Virus record (IMG/VR): IMGVR_UViG_3300020055_000003
Span: 124,001-188,000 of that record
Reading direction: 5' to 3' (one strand)
Source: a virus
DNA: 64,000 nt
The notes under the pieces are model-generated. The model ran no database searches, was not told the DNA's origin, and saw only the letters and a program-made list of their open reading frames with translations. A program made the translations under genes and the position numbers. Positions 12,524 to 20,402 of this stretch are shown one piece after another; positions within the stretch are counted from its first letter, which is position 1; each line of letters starts with the position of its first letter.

Positions 12524-15232
12524 TTAGAATGCTCCATGTAAACCTCTGGTCGCATCTCTGATTGCTTGGTCAGTGTGTCTGACTTCTGGCTTCTGTACTG
12601 CTGTAGTTGTATTGTTATTGACTACATTATTTGTAGTTGATTGCGGAGCAACAACTACATTTGCAGCACCGCCTGCAGGGCCCGCTGAATCTAGTGCATT
12701 TGTATTCATAAATTCACTTGCTGCAAGTTTTTGTTGAGCAGAGTTTAATTCATTGGCAGATGTATTGGAAACGTCTGTAGTTAAGCCCGATGCGTTTAGA
12801 GTGTTTGTTGGTGTTATGTCTTGAATAGCTGAAAGCTTTTCTCTTTCTGCATTCAAAAGTTCTGTTGTTTTATTCACTCGAATTTGACGTGCTTCTTTCA
12901 CTGGATCGGGTCCTCTTTTGGGACTTTTTGTGTTGTCCAATGCTGCTTGTTCTTTTGCTAGTGTACTTTCCAATCTCTTTATGTTTTCTTCAATTTTCGC
13001 TTTTTCTTTTGCTTGTAGTATTTGGTTTTGTTTTTCGATATTATTTTCTGCTCCAGAAATCATTTCTTTTGCTAATTGAGTCAGTTCGTCTGTTCTTTGT
13101 TTAAAGAGTTCTGGATTTGTTGTAGAATCTGTATCAAATGGGCGCGGATTTTCTGGGGTGCGATACATATCATTATAAGTATCTCTTACCATCAATCCAA
13201 TATCCAATGGAGCTCCCGCTAAGCTTGGTAAAAATATTCCAGCACCTTCGGCTGCAGCCCCGGCGAAATCTCCCTCAAACAATCTTCCTAATGCAAAAAT
13301 TCCTCCAGCAGCAATTCCAAGAGCAGGTATTGCTTTTACTGCAACGCCTGCTGCATTTTTTGCCAGAATTTTCATTGCTAGTTTTTTATCGATTGATGAT
13401 GCTACTTTTGCTACACTACCTGTTTGGTTTCCGGCCGCACTGGCAGCACTATCGATTGCACTAACGACACCTCTATTGTTGCTCGCAATTATTTTTCTTG
13501 CCTCTTCTAATCCACCATCTCCCGCTCTTGGTGCTGCAGATGGTTTTGATATGGCCGGATCGACTTTTGTATTGACGCCATCCGACACTGCGACTTTTAT
13601 ATCGTTATTCTGGCGCAATCTCACTCGTTCATCGTTTATTAGGTCAGTCTGAGTTTTTCTTTGGTCAAATTTCTTAATTTCGGCATCTTGTGCTTTTTTT
13701 GCCAACGCCTCTCTTTCTAATCTTCGAAACTCTAAATCGGCCCGCTGTCTTTGTTTCATTTTTTCAATTTCTGCCTGTTGTTTCGCTTTTGCTCTTTTCT
13801 CTGCTTCTGCATCGGCGTCAGTTTTTTTCGTATTATCGGCGTCAGTTTTTTTCGTATTATCGGCGTCAGTTTTTTTCGTATTATCGACGTTGTCAACATT
13901 AGGTTCTGGTAAATCGGGTGCTCTAAACATTGATGTAAGTAGAGATCCGCCACCAATCGCAGCAGTCAATGCTAAAAGACCTTTTCCTAATTTTCCTCTA
14001 GTCAGTGCTTTTGTTAAATTTTTCAATCCGCCTAAAAGGCCTTTTCCCTTTCCTTTTCCTTTTCCTCCGAAAAGATTTCCTAAAAAAGAGCCCCCTGCAA
14101 CTGCGCCAAAGAGATCAACTCCACTTCCATCTCCATCGCCGCCGGGCCCAGGCCCACCGCTTTCAGCAATCTCTTTGTTGGTTTTTGCAAGTGCTTGTAA
14201 TGCTTTCAGTTGTGCAAGTTCTATTTGTTGATCTTTTTTTCTTTCTCTTCTGAGTTCTCTCTGTTCTTCTATTTCTAATGATGTTGGATTACCATCATTA
14301 TCTTTCATCCATTGTAGGAGATCTCTTATTTCTGCTAGATATGGTTCATTAGGCCCAAGTTTTGTATCTATTTCATCAAGTGCATCTTTATTTCCTGTGA
14401 GTTTATCTTCTATTCCAGAATTATCTACAGGTTCTGGTTTATTCTCTGGTTGTGATACTGAAGGTTCACCATCTAATCCAAATTTTGACTTGAGTGCTTC
14501 AATCTCATCCAGTTCTGCTTTTTTAATTTCTCTATCTTGTTTGTCTGCTTGTGCTTTTCTAATGATGTTGTCTTTGATTTCATTTATGACTTCATCTTCA
14601 GATACGCCTCTACGTCTTGCCTCTTCTTGGATTTTTTCTTGATCCATATTAGAACGAGCAATCGCATCTTCGTTTGATATTTGGGTTCGTAGTACTTCGA
14701 ATTCTTTTTTCTCTAGAGCTCTTTGTGCTGCAATTCTTTCTTCTCTTTGTGCATTTTCTTCTTTAGCAGCTTTGCGTCTTTCTCTGAATTGTTTTACTCT
14801 TTGTCCAATAAAACTTGCTCCCATTGCGAGAAGTGGACTTTGTGATAATGCTCCCGTTACAAGGCCTCCTATTCCATCAAGACTTCCTTTGACAGTATCA
14901 GATACTAAATCTTTGACGCCTGCTTTAAATCCAGCATTTTCTTTGATGCTTGCTTGAGAATTTTGAAGAACTTGTTCTAAGATTTGTCTTTCTCTATTAG
15001 AAACACCTTCCATATTTTCAAGTGTTGCACTTAATGCATCAATTCTTTTTCTAGTTTCCGTGAATTGTTTTACAGAAACATCTGATTGTTGTTCAAAAAT
15101 AGAACCTATTTCATTCAATGCCTGTCTTGCACCGGCAGACTGAAGAGAAGCGCTCGCGTCTTTTACAGACTTCGCGAGCTCTTCTTGATTTTGTTTTACT
15201 AATTTTTCAGTTACTGATGCAAGATCTGCCAT
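12524..15232 (-). CDS. 29: Tail tape-measure-like protein (gp29-type, 902 aa)
   Basis: This is the last gene of the minus-strand hub operon. The N-terminal 150 residues are helical and coiled-coil-like. A charged helical region with ERRKAAKEENAQREERI follows, then Gly/hydrophobic stretches (FGAVAGGSFLGNLFGG, GKGKGKGKGLLGG, LLALTAAIGGGSLL) typical of tape measures. Another hydrophobic segment lies around residues 625-675. The Asn/Thr-rich tail ends in TTNNVVNNNTTTAVQ and RDATRGLHGAF, the style of C-terminus seen in T4-like gp29 proteins. It would set tail-tube length and span the tube lumen; 902 residues is longer than T4 gp29 (590), implying a longer tail. Operon position next to gp26 and gp54 supports this call. 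Confidence 0.7.
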   Translation of the reverse strand: MADLASVTEKLVKQNQEELAKSVKDASASLQSAGARQALNEIGSIFEQQSDVSVKQFTETRKRIDALSATLENMEGVSNRERQILEQVLQNSQASIKENAGFKAGVKDLVSDTVKGSLDGIGGLVTGALSQSPLLAMGASFIGQRVKQFRERRKAAKEENAQREERIAAQRALEKKEFEVLRTQISNEDAIARSNMDQEKIQEEARRRGVSEDEVINEIKDNIIRKAQADKQDREIKKAELDEIEALKSKFGLDGEPSVSQPENKPEPVDNSGIEDKLTGNKDALDEIDTKLGPNEPYLAEIRDLLQWMKDNDGNPTSLEIEEQRELRRERKKDQQIELAQLKALQALAKTNKEIAESGGPGPGGDGDGSGVDLFGAVAGGSFLGNLFGGKGKGKGKGLLGGLKNLTKALTRGKLGKGLLALTAAIGGGSLLTSMFRAPDLPEPNVDNVDNTKKTDADNTKKTDADNTKKTDADAEAEKRAKAKQQAEIEKMKQRQRADLEFRRLEREALAKKAQDAEIKKFDQRKTQTDLINDERVRLRQNNDIKVAVSDGVNTKVDPAISKPSAAPRAGDGGLEEARKIIASNNRGVVSAIDSAASAAGNQTGSVAKVASSIDKKLAMKILAKNAAGVAVKAIPALGIAAGGIFALGRLFEGDFAGAAAEGAGIFLPSLAGAPLDIGLMVRDTYNDMYRTPENPRPFDTDSTTNPELFKQRTDELTQLAKEMISGAENNIEKQNQILQAKEKAKIEENIKRLESTLAKEQAALDNTKSPKRGPDPVKEARQIRVNKTTELLNAEREKLSAIQDITPTNTLNASGLTTDVSNTSANELNSAQQKLAASEFMNTNALDSAGPAGGAANVVVAPQSTTNNVVNNNTTTAVQKPEVRHTDQAIRDATRGLHGAF
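13812..13883 (-). repeat. Three 24-bp tandem repeats inside the tape-measure gene
   Basis: Three identical 24-base units (13812-13835, 13836-13859, 13860-13883) encode the 8-residue repeat NTKKTDAD on the minus strand. They lie in the linker between the hydrophobic region and the charged helical part. Copy-number changes here would alter tape-measure length in 8-residue steps. Confidence 0.85.
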
Positions 15233-15534
15233 TATTTTCTACTCATGTAAGCTTGAGCACCAAAATAAAAACCAACAATAGATGCCTGTGCAATATAAAA
15301 TAATCCGAATAAATCAGATAAAGCATTTACTCTAGAGTCTGATAAAACTGGTGTGAATAATACAATAGTAAAAATTAACATAGAAGCCAAAGATATCCAA
15401 CTCATTTTCTTTTGAGTCTCTGCCTTTTCTTCGGCTCTTTCTATTTCAAGCATTTCTTTTTTCAATGCGATTTCTTCTTGACTCACTTTTCCATCTCCAT
15501 GTAGGTCAAAATTAATTTCCTCTGCTGGTGCCAT
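15232..15534 (-). CDS. Small membrane protein with an EF-hand-like motif (100 aa)
   Basis: DLHGDGKVSQEEI (residues 10-22) matches the calcium-binding EF-hand loop D-x-x-G-D-G-x-x-x-x-x-E. A short charged helix follows, then two hydrophobic segments (ISLASMLIFTIVLFTPVL and LFGLFYIAQASIVGFYFG), ending AYMSRK. It lies between the gp26 unit and the tape-measure gene, and its stop overlaps the tape-measure start by one base. AAGGAAATCAA precedes the ATG. A membrane protein within a hub operon could be a holin-like or tape-associated DNA-injection factor. This is inference; the motif and topology are seen. Confidence 0.7.
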   Translation of the reverse strand: MAPAEEINFDLHGDGKVSQEEIALKKEMLEIERAEEKAETQKKMSWISLASMLIFTIVLFTPVLSDSRVNALSDLFGLFYIAQASIVGFYFGAQAYMSRK

Positions 15535-15543
15535 TTGATTTCC

Positions 15544-15726
15544 TTATTGATTTTGTTCTCTTCGTTTCTTTTCTTCGTTTAAATAATTAATCAATAAATT
15601 AAGATAGATTTCTCTTTCCCACGGAATCATATTTTCCAATTCACTCAAACTATATTTATGATGATGCATTAACGCAAAGTTATTCCTATACAAAGACGCG
15701 AGGGATTCATGATTTAAGGTTAGGAA
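15544..15726 (-). CDS. Frameshift-encoded C-terminal extension of gp26 (tail-assembly-chaperone-like)
   Basis: This frame is open from upstream of the gp26 stop to 15544 and lacks a convincing start of its own; the first internal ATG (15666-15668) would make only about 41 residues and has no properly spaced ribosome binding site. The gp26 frame meets it at T8 (15732-15725 on the minus strand), where zero-frame T-TTT-TTT permits a -1 slip three bases before the gp26 stop codon. The slipped product is 240 residues of gp26 plus 60 more, including MHHHKYSLSELENMIPWERE. A short helical extension entered by -1 slippage is the classic arrangement of tail assembly chaperones (lambda G/GT, P2 E/E'). 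Confidence 0.7.
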   Translation of the reverse strand, partial: FLTLNHESLASLYRNNFALMHHHKYSLSELENMIPWEREIYLNLLINYLNEEKKRREQNQ

Positions 15727-16445
15727 AAAAAATCGGAAATGCCTCTTACTTTCATTTCTTTTTGAAATCCACACTTAGGACATCTAATATTCACTTCACA
15801 TACTGTTTCTGGCATATTTTCAAAGAAGTCATTTATTAAATCTAATTGTTTTTGTGTCAGATTTTCAATAAACTCCGATACTTCTTCAATAGTATAATCT
15901 GAAACATTGTGCATATCATCTGCATCCCAGATAAATTCTACGCAACTTGCAATTAATTTCACCAAATCATCATAATCTTCTGCTGATAAAAGCCTATTTA
16001 ATGTTTCAAAATCAGGATATTTCATTATAAGACCAATTTCATCTGTTAGTTCTATTTTATTTGAATATCCTTCTTGTTCTGTGTTGACTCTAACTTGGTC
16101 TAAGTCAAGCAAAAAAGGTAATTGACAATCCCCTGGCCCGTTTTCCTTTTCTGAACAATTTTCTTTTTTATAATTCAAATTAATAATATTTCCAACAGAT
16201 TTTGATCTGAGTTGAATGAATAGATATTCTATATCAAATGTAGATAATTTTTCTACATCAATATCATTTAATACGCAATTTCTTATTATTTGTTTAACTG
16301 CATCAATTTTTTCTTCTACTGTCTCTCCTTCTTGAGCCATCAAAAGAATTTTCTCTTCTTTGACCAGAAATGGCCTATATCTTATTTTTTTATTTGTCGA
16401 TGGCAACTTCAATTCATAAGTTGGTGTATCAATTTTTGGTAACAT
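15720..16445 (-). CDS. 26: gp26-like baseplate hub/assembly protein
   Basis: The 241-residue product matches the T4 baseplate gp26 family. It starts LPKIDTPTYELKLPSTNKKIRYRPFLVKEEKILLMA (residues 2-37; the segment is family-typical), then TVEEKIDAVKQIIRNCV. A central CSEKEN and CQLPF pair and a C-terminal CPKCGFQKEMKVRGISDFF add a zinc-ribbon flavour. gp26 takes part in hub assembly around the tape measure. A slippery T8 three codons before the stop links it to the 15544 frame. It is transcribed from right to left after the gp54-like gene. Confidence 0.85.
   Translation of the reverse strand: MLPKIDTPTYELKLPSTNKKIRYRPFLVKEEKILLMAQEGETVEEKIDAVKQIIRNCVLNDIDVEKLSTFDIEYLFIQLRSKSVGNIINLNYKKENCSEKENGPGDCQLPFLLDLDQVRVNTEQEGYSNKIELTDEIGLIMKYPDFETLNRLLSAEDYDDLVKLIASCVEFIWDADDMHNVSDYTIEEVSEFIENLTQKQLDLINDFFENMPETVCEVNIRCPKCGFQKEMKVRGISDFFS
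15725..15732 (-). other. Probable -1 ribosomal frameshift site
   Basis: On the minus strand the sequence reads GA-TTT TTT TTC-CTAA across this site; the gp26 frame reads GAT TTT TTT TCC TAA. The heptamer T TTT TTT in the gp26 frame lets both tRNAs re-pair after a one-base slip. The new frame continues for 60 codons. The site lies directly before the gp26 stop codon. Confidence 0.7.
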
Positions 16446-16467
16446 AATTTCCTCACAAAATTAATTA

Positions 16468-17262
16468 TTAAAATGGTATTCTAAAAGATGAACGTAAATT
16501 TGAAATTCTATTATTTATTTGGTTTTGTGTAGCTTGAAATCTCTGACTTACTTGGGACTGTAAGTTGGTAACTTGTCCTTGAATATTGTTACCTACAGTA
16601 TTACGAAATTCTCCGACATAATCTCTCCCGGCCCTTTCAGCCAATTGGTCGAGTGTCGCAAATGGTAGTGAGCTCACTGGAGAATTTGCTGGGTATCCAG
16701 ATGAAAATTGCCCCGTTTCTGTTGTTCTATTCTCCAAAACCGTTTCTGAACTATATTTTAGATATGACATGGTAATTTGGCATTGTGCAACATCATCATT
16801 TCCATATGCAAATGAAACCTCTCCTATTGATAATGGAAATGCGTCTTGAAACTCATGCACACTCATAAGAACATCTTTTTCATTGAAAACTAGCAATCTA
16901 AGTTTTCCATTATATTCTGTTGAATATCTTATTTTATGGTCTTGATAATCGATAACATAATGCATCCAGTTTTCAAACCATTCTCTCTCTTTTAGTCCTT
17001 CGCTCAAATAAATACTAAAAGTCAATTGGTCATATGTGGTGGAATATGGTGCTTGTCTTACAGGCCCATATACTTTTGTCTCTGTTGTTGCTAATGATTT
17101 TTGCGGAAGAGTTATGGATGGAACTCTAAATCTCAGATCTTGAGATCCCATTTCTCTAATGTTATTTACTGCAATAGGAGGATGAACAAACAATTCATAT
17201 CTATTTGCTTTTGTAAATCCAAGTTTTCCTACATTACTTATGAATTCAGATATTGAGGCCAT
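16468..17262 (-). CDS. 54: gp54-like baseplate-tail tube initiator
   Basis: The 264-residue product has a tail-tube fold pattern: N-terminal FISNVGKLGFTKANRYELFV, a beta-rich centre with DQLTFSIYLSEGLKEREWFENW (residues about 79-100), and SFAYGNDDVAQCQITMSY (about 151-168). A C-terminal Gln/Asn-rich helical tail follows. It resembles gp54/gp48-class proteins that start tube polymerisation on the baseplate. Since gp48 is encoded at 18341, gp54 is the better assignment. It sits between the unassigned 17271 gene and gp26. Confidence 0.65.
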   Translation of the reverse strand: MASISEFISNVGKLGFTKANRYELFVHPPIAVNNIREMGSQDLRFRVPSITLPQKSLATTETKVYGPVRQAPYSTTYDQLTFSIYLSEGLKEREWFENWMHYVIDYQDHKIRYSTEYNGKLRLLVFNEKDVLMSVHEFQDAFPLSIGEVSFAYGNDDVAQCQITMSYLKYSSETVLENRTTETGQFSSGYPANSPVSSLPFATLDQLAERAGRDYVGEFRNTVGNNIQGQVTNLQSQVSQRFQATQNQINNRISNLRSSFRIPF

Positions 17263-17270
17263 TTATCTTC

Positions 17271-17846
17271 CTATCTTGCCTTAGCAGAATCTGACCAAAC
17301 TTTTGATGCAGCTGCTTTTTTAAATTTTTGTACTGGTAAAAACAGAGCAATGTCCCATTCATTTGCGTCTATTTTTACAAAGTTACCTTTTACATGTGTA
17401 TATAGATATTTCTTCACACACGGTTTTATCATGTTATATTTAGACAAACCTTTTAGGACATTATAAGAAATTGCCAATTTTGTTTTGGCATCATAATTCT
17501 TTCCTTGAACTGTTCTGGTTAAAGCATCCATGATTACAATTCTGTTTCTTGGAGAAACATAATGAAGATTGATTCCCACAAATCCGCCAGGAATTTTATC
17601 TATCATGAATATGAGAGGAAATTCGTCATAGTAAGGTAATTTTTTTGCATATTTTGGGTCATAGTAATAGCAATACATTGAACCAATCTGTGGTCCGCTG
17701 ACTTTTCTGTCAGATGCATTTGCTAGTGTGTTTCTACTAATCCTAGTTTCTCTAACCTTTTTTCGAAACCATTCTCTTGCTTTGTTTGTATTTGGTGTAA
17801 TACCCTGAGCGGCAAGTCTATTTAATAGTGGTGCAAAATTTGCCAT
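17271..17846 (-). CDS. Conserved T4-like late protein of uncertain identity (191 aa)
   Basis: The product is basic, with a helical N-terminus (LNRLAAQGITPNTNKAREWF) and a beta-rich core containing YYYDPKYAKKLPYYDEFPLIF and GGFVGINLHYVSPRNRIVIMDAL. It is encoded directly after gp4 (one-base gap). The T4 order 2-4-53 makes a DNA-end protector or other head/tail completion role possible, but I cannot confirm homology to gp2 or gp3 by eye. The conserved YYDxFPL...GFxGxNLHY signature is familiar from marine T4-like phages. Confidence 0.6.
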   Translation of the reverse strand: MANFAPLLNRLAAQGITPNTNKAREWFRKKVRETRISRNTLANASDRKVSGPQIGSMYCYYYDPKYAKKLPYYDEFPLIFMIDKIPGGFVGINLHYVSPRNRIVIMDALTRTVQGKNYDAKTKLAISYNVLKGLSKYNMIKPCVKKYLYTHVKGNFVKIDANEWDIALFLPVQKFKKAAASKVWSDSAKAR

Positions 17847-17847
17847 G

Positions 17848-18288
17848 TTATCTTCCTAACTGATCTTCTGTCATAATTTTAAATTCCCAACTTCTGTCTT
17901 TACAGAATTCTTCTGCGGCTTTCCATTTTGCTTCATTTACAGACCAAGTTTTCATTTCGCTCAAATATCTAGGTGTAATTTTTTGTCTTTTTCTGGGTGC
18001 CTTGGTTTCTTTTTTGGGTTTTACTTCTACTATAATTGTTTTTGGCTTTCCTTCTCTATTCACCTTAACTAGAAAGTCAGGATAATATCTATGTACTTTT
18101 TTATCTAAAGGAGATAAATAAGGAATAACTAGTTCTTCACTAGACCAAATTAAAACATCAGGATTTTCATCACAATACTTCATGAATCGTCTTTCCCACA
18201 TAGAACGATACACAATATTTTTTACATTCCCAACGTATTTTTGTGGGTTATTTGGGTTGTATTTTCCTTTATATGTAAATCTTCTCAT
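17848..18288 (-). CDS. 4: gp4-like head completion protein
   Basis: The 146-residue product matches T4 gp4. It has KYNPNNPQKYVGNVKNIVYRS, then SMWERRFMKYCDENPDVLIW, IPYLSPLDKKVHRYYPDFLVK, VEVKPKKETKAP and a terminal WKAAEEFCKDR...KIMTEDQLG. The D...E-x-K arrangement (YPDF...IVEVKPK) is nuclease-like. gp4 finishes filled heads before tail joining. It is the first gene of the minus-strand operon and diverges from gp48. Confidence 0.92.
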   Translation of the reverse strand: MRRFTYKGKYNPNNPQKYVGNVKNIVYRSMWERRFMKYCDENPDVLIWSSEELVIPYLSPLDKKVHRYYPDFLVKVNREGKPKTIIVEVKPKKETKAPRKRQKITPRYLSEMKTWSVNEAKWKAAEEFCKDRSWEFKIMTEDQLGR

Positions 18289-18306
18289 TTAGATGAAAAA
18301 AACCTT

Positions 18307-18314
18307 TATAAATA
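18307..18314 (+). promoter_or_regulatory. T4-type late promoter upstream of gp48
   Basis: TATAAATA occurs in the 52-base divergent gap between gp4 and gp48, 26 bases before the gp48 ATG and followed by the TTAGGAGAAAAATAG ribosome binding site. Placement fits a late promoter used by the gp33-dependent polymerase. Confidence 0.75.
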
Positions 18315-18340
18315 TATTTAACTATTTAGGAGAAAAATAG

Positions 18341-19165
18341 ATGTATCAAGAAGCAGGAAGAACAAACGCTTATGATATTGGCCTGTATAGTCAATTTGAA
18401 GGATCATATCCAATAGACGGACCTAATGCTATTGAAAATGATTATATTCTTTTTACTGGATATGAAGGAAAAGTTCCTGGCTATACAAAAATAAAAAGTC
18501 GAGGTGCTGCTTCTGCCAGGGCAACTGGAACTGTGAAACTTTATATTCCAGAAAATGTTAAAAATTCTACAAAATCAAATTATGAAGGAACAAACGGCGG
18601 AACTCTCTTATCGGCCGGTGTAAACGCTGGTGGAAATGTTGATGACCCTGCTTCTCTCAGTGGGGTTACGAAGTATTTGAAACAATTAGGCATTGATGCC
18701 ATCACCGCGGTCGGTAATGCTGCCATTGGCGACAACGCAGCTGTAACTTCTCAGGCAGTAGGAGTTTCTGGTGCAGCAGCAAATAGACATGTTCTTTTTC
18801 AGGGTGTAGATTATAGACAATTTACATATCAATATAACATGATGCCAAAAACAGCAGGCGAATCTCAACAACTAACAAATATAATTAAATATTTTAGAGC
18901 ACAAATGTCACCCGAATTGACGGCGGGCGGAAACTTTTTTACTCCACCAAACTTTTTTGGAATTAAATATTATATTGATGGAAGAGAATCTTCGCATTTA
19001 AATAAAATCAAACCCTGCGTATTAACTGACTGCGAAGTTGAATATGGTGGAAATGGTTCGTTTGGAATGTTTAGAGAAACTGGAGCTCCAGCGGTTGTTA
19101 ACTTAACTCTTACTTTCCAAGAAGTTCAACTTATAACAAAATCAGACGTACAGGTGGGTTTCTAA
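18341..19165 (+). CDS. 48: gp48-like baseplate tail-tube cap
   Basis: The 274-residue product has the gp48 pattern in its second half: FQGVDYRQFTYQYNMMPKTA (residues about 151-170), ESQQLTNIIKYFRAQMSPEL, FFTPPNFFGIKYYIDG, and a terminal PAVVNLTLTFQEVQLITK. A Gly/Ala-rich middle (about 85-145) replaces T4 insertions. gp48 sits on the hub and, with gp54, nucleates the tail tube. It is the first gene of the plus-strand late cluster; the gp53 gene follows after one base. Confidence 0.82.
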   Translation: MYQEAGRTNAYDIGLYSQFEGSYPIDGPNAIENDYILFTGYEGKVPGYTKIKSRGAASARATGTVKLYIPENVKNSTKSNYEGTNGGTLLSAGVNAGGNVDDPASLSGVTKYLKQLGIDAITAVGNAAIGDNAAVTSQAVGVSGAAANRHVLFQGVDYRQFTYQYNMMPKTAGESQQLTNIIKYFRAQMSPELTAGGNFFTPPNFFGIKYYIDGRESSHLNKIKPCVLTDCEVEYGGNGSFGMFRETGAPAVVNLTLTFQEVQLITKSDVQVGF

Positions 19166-19166
19166 A

Positions 19167-20402
19167 ATGTTTAAAAATATTCAAAATATAGTATATGATA
19201 TGAACCTTGATGGTAGGGTTCGCCCAGTAAAGAATATTTTTAAATATTCTTACATAATTCAATCATATGTAAATAATCCATTGTCAACTTTTGACTATAC
19301 TGTTTCTGACAGCGATTCAGCAGAATTGATTGCAGCTCGTTATTATGGAGATCCAGAATTATCTTGGATAATATTACTTCTAAATGATATTAAAGATATT
19401 TACAGCGAATGGCCAAAATCAGAATATTCTTTGATGAATTATTTAAAGAGAAATTATAATCCCGAAAGATTATCATATTTTGACCTAAAAAGAGTAAAGG
19501 CGCTGACAAAGAAAAATAATATTCCTGATCCAAAAGACGGCGATGTAATATATTTGGAAGATTTGGATCAGACTCATAAGTTTGATGGCCCAAGTCAAAA
19601 TTGGAATTTTATTTCTAATGGAAAACCACAATCAAGAATTTACAATAAAGAATATTTTATAACTTTAAACCAATATGATACTCCACAGTCATTTGTAGTT
19701 TCTTCAAAAACCTCAAAAATACCTGTCACAAATATGACTCTTAGAATTTATAGAGGTTCTACTGTAAATATAAACTTTACAGGACAAGATGTTTCTAGAT
19801 TATACATTACTAGAGATGATGGTGGTAGTTTCACTTCTGAGAATTATTTTAGAGAATATAGAGAAGGGATTGAAAATAATAGATTGTCAAATGGATTATT
19901 GACATTTAATGTTCCTATGGATGCGCCTAATAGATTATATTATCAATCTTCTAAGTATAGAGATGTGAGAGGTTCTATTGATATTTTAAATAGGGAAGAT
20001 GAGTATTATGTTGAACATTCTGATAAAAATTCCTTACAGCAAAGAAGCGGCAATAGAGTAGGACAACTTGCTAGAGTTGGAAGTGATTTTTATATTTGGA
20101 ACGGAAATATTAAAACTATAAACAATTTTATTAGTACTTGGGAAAAATTGACAACTGATAGTAAAGTTCTTCATTTAGACATTGCAAAAAAAATTCCTAA
20201 ACATTATATACACACAGAATATGACCATATTATTTCTTCCGAAACATATACACATTTATCCGATCAAGAAAAAAAATTATATAAAAAATATTCATCATAT
20301 GAATATGAATTTGATCTAAATGAAAATAATAGAATAATAAAAATTATGAGAAGAGAAGTTCTTTCAGAATTTTTGAAAGAATGGGAAAGGATTTCTAAGT
20401 AA
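19167..20402 (+). CDS. 53: gp53-like baseplate wedge protein (enlarged)
   Basis: The first 100 residues match the gp53 domain, with FDYTVSDSDSAELIAARYYGDPELSWIILLLNDI (residues about 37-70) and a following SEWP, comparable to T4 gp53. Downstream is an insertion of about 200 beta-rich residues (120-330) before a helical C-terminus ending in FLKEWERISK. T4 gp53 is about half this size (196 residues). It joins wedge to hub. Its stop overlaps the gp27 ATG by one base. Confidence 0.85.
   Translation: MFKNIQNIVYDMNLDGRVRPVKNIFKYSYIIQSYVNNPLSTFDYTVSDSDSAELIAARYYGDPELSWIILLLNDIKDIYSEWPKSEYSLMNYLKRNYNPERLSYFDLKRVKALTKKNNIPDPKDGDVIYLEDLDQTHKFDGPSQNWNFISNGKPQSRIYNKEYFITLNQYDTPQSFVVSSKTSKIPVTNMTLRIYRGSTVNINFTGQDVSRLYITRDDGGSFTSENYFREYREGIENNRLSNGLLTFNVPMDAPNRLYYQSSKYRDVRGSIDILNREDEYYVEHSDKNSLQQRSGNRVGQLARVGSDFYIWNGNIKTINNFISTWEKLTTDSKVLHLDIAKKIPKHYIHTEYDHIISSETYTHLSDQEKKLYKKYSSYEYEFDLNENNRIIKIMRREVLSEFLKEWERISK

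Noticed and set aside
13138-14253. Several plus-strand ORFs rich in Leu/Pro/Phe
   Set aside because: They are shadows of the minus-strand tape-measure gene, with no start signals.
15544-15774. Independent 76-residue gene
   Set aside because: It has no good start or ribosome binding site of its own; entry by -1 slippage from gp26 explains it better.
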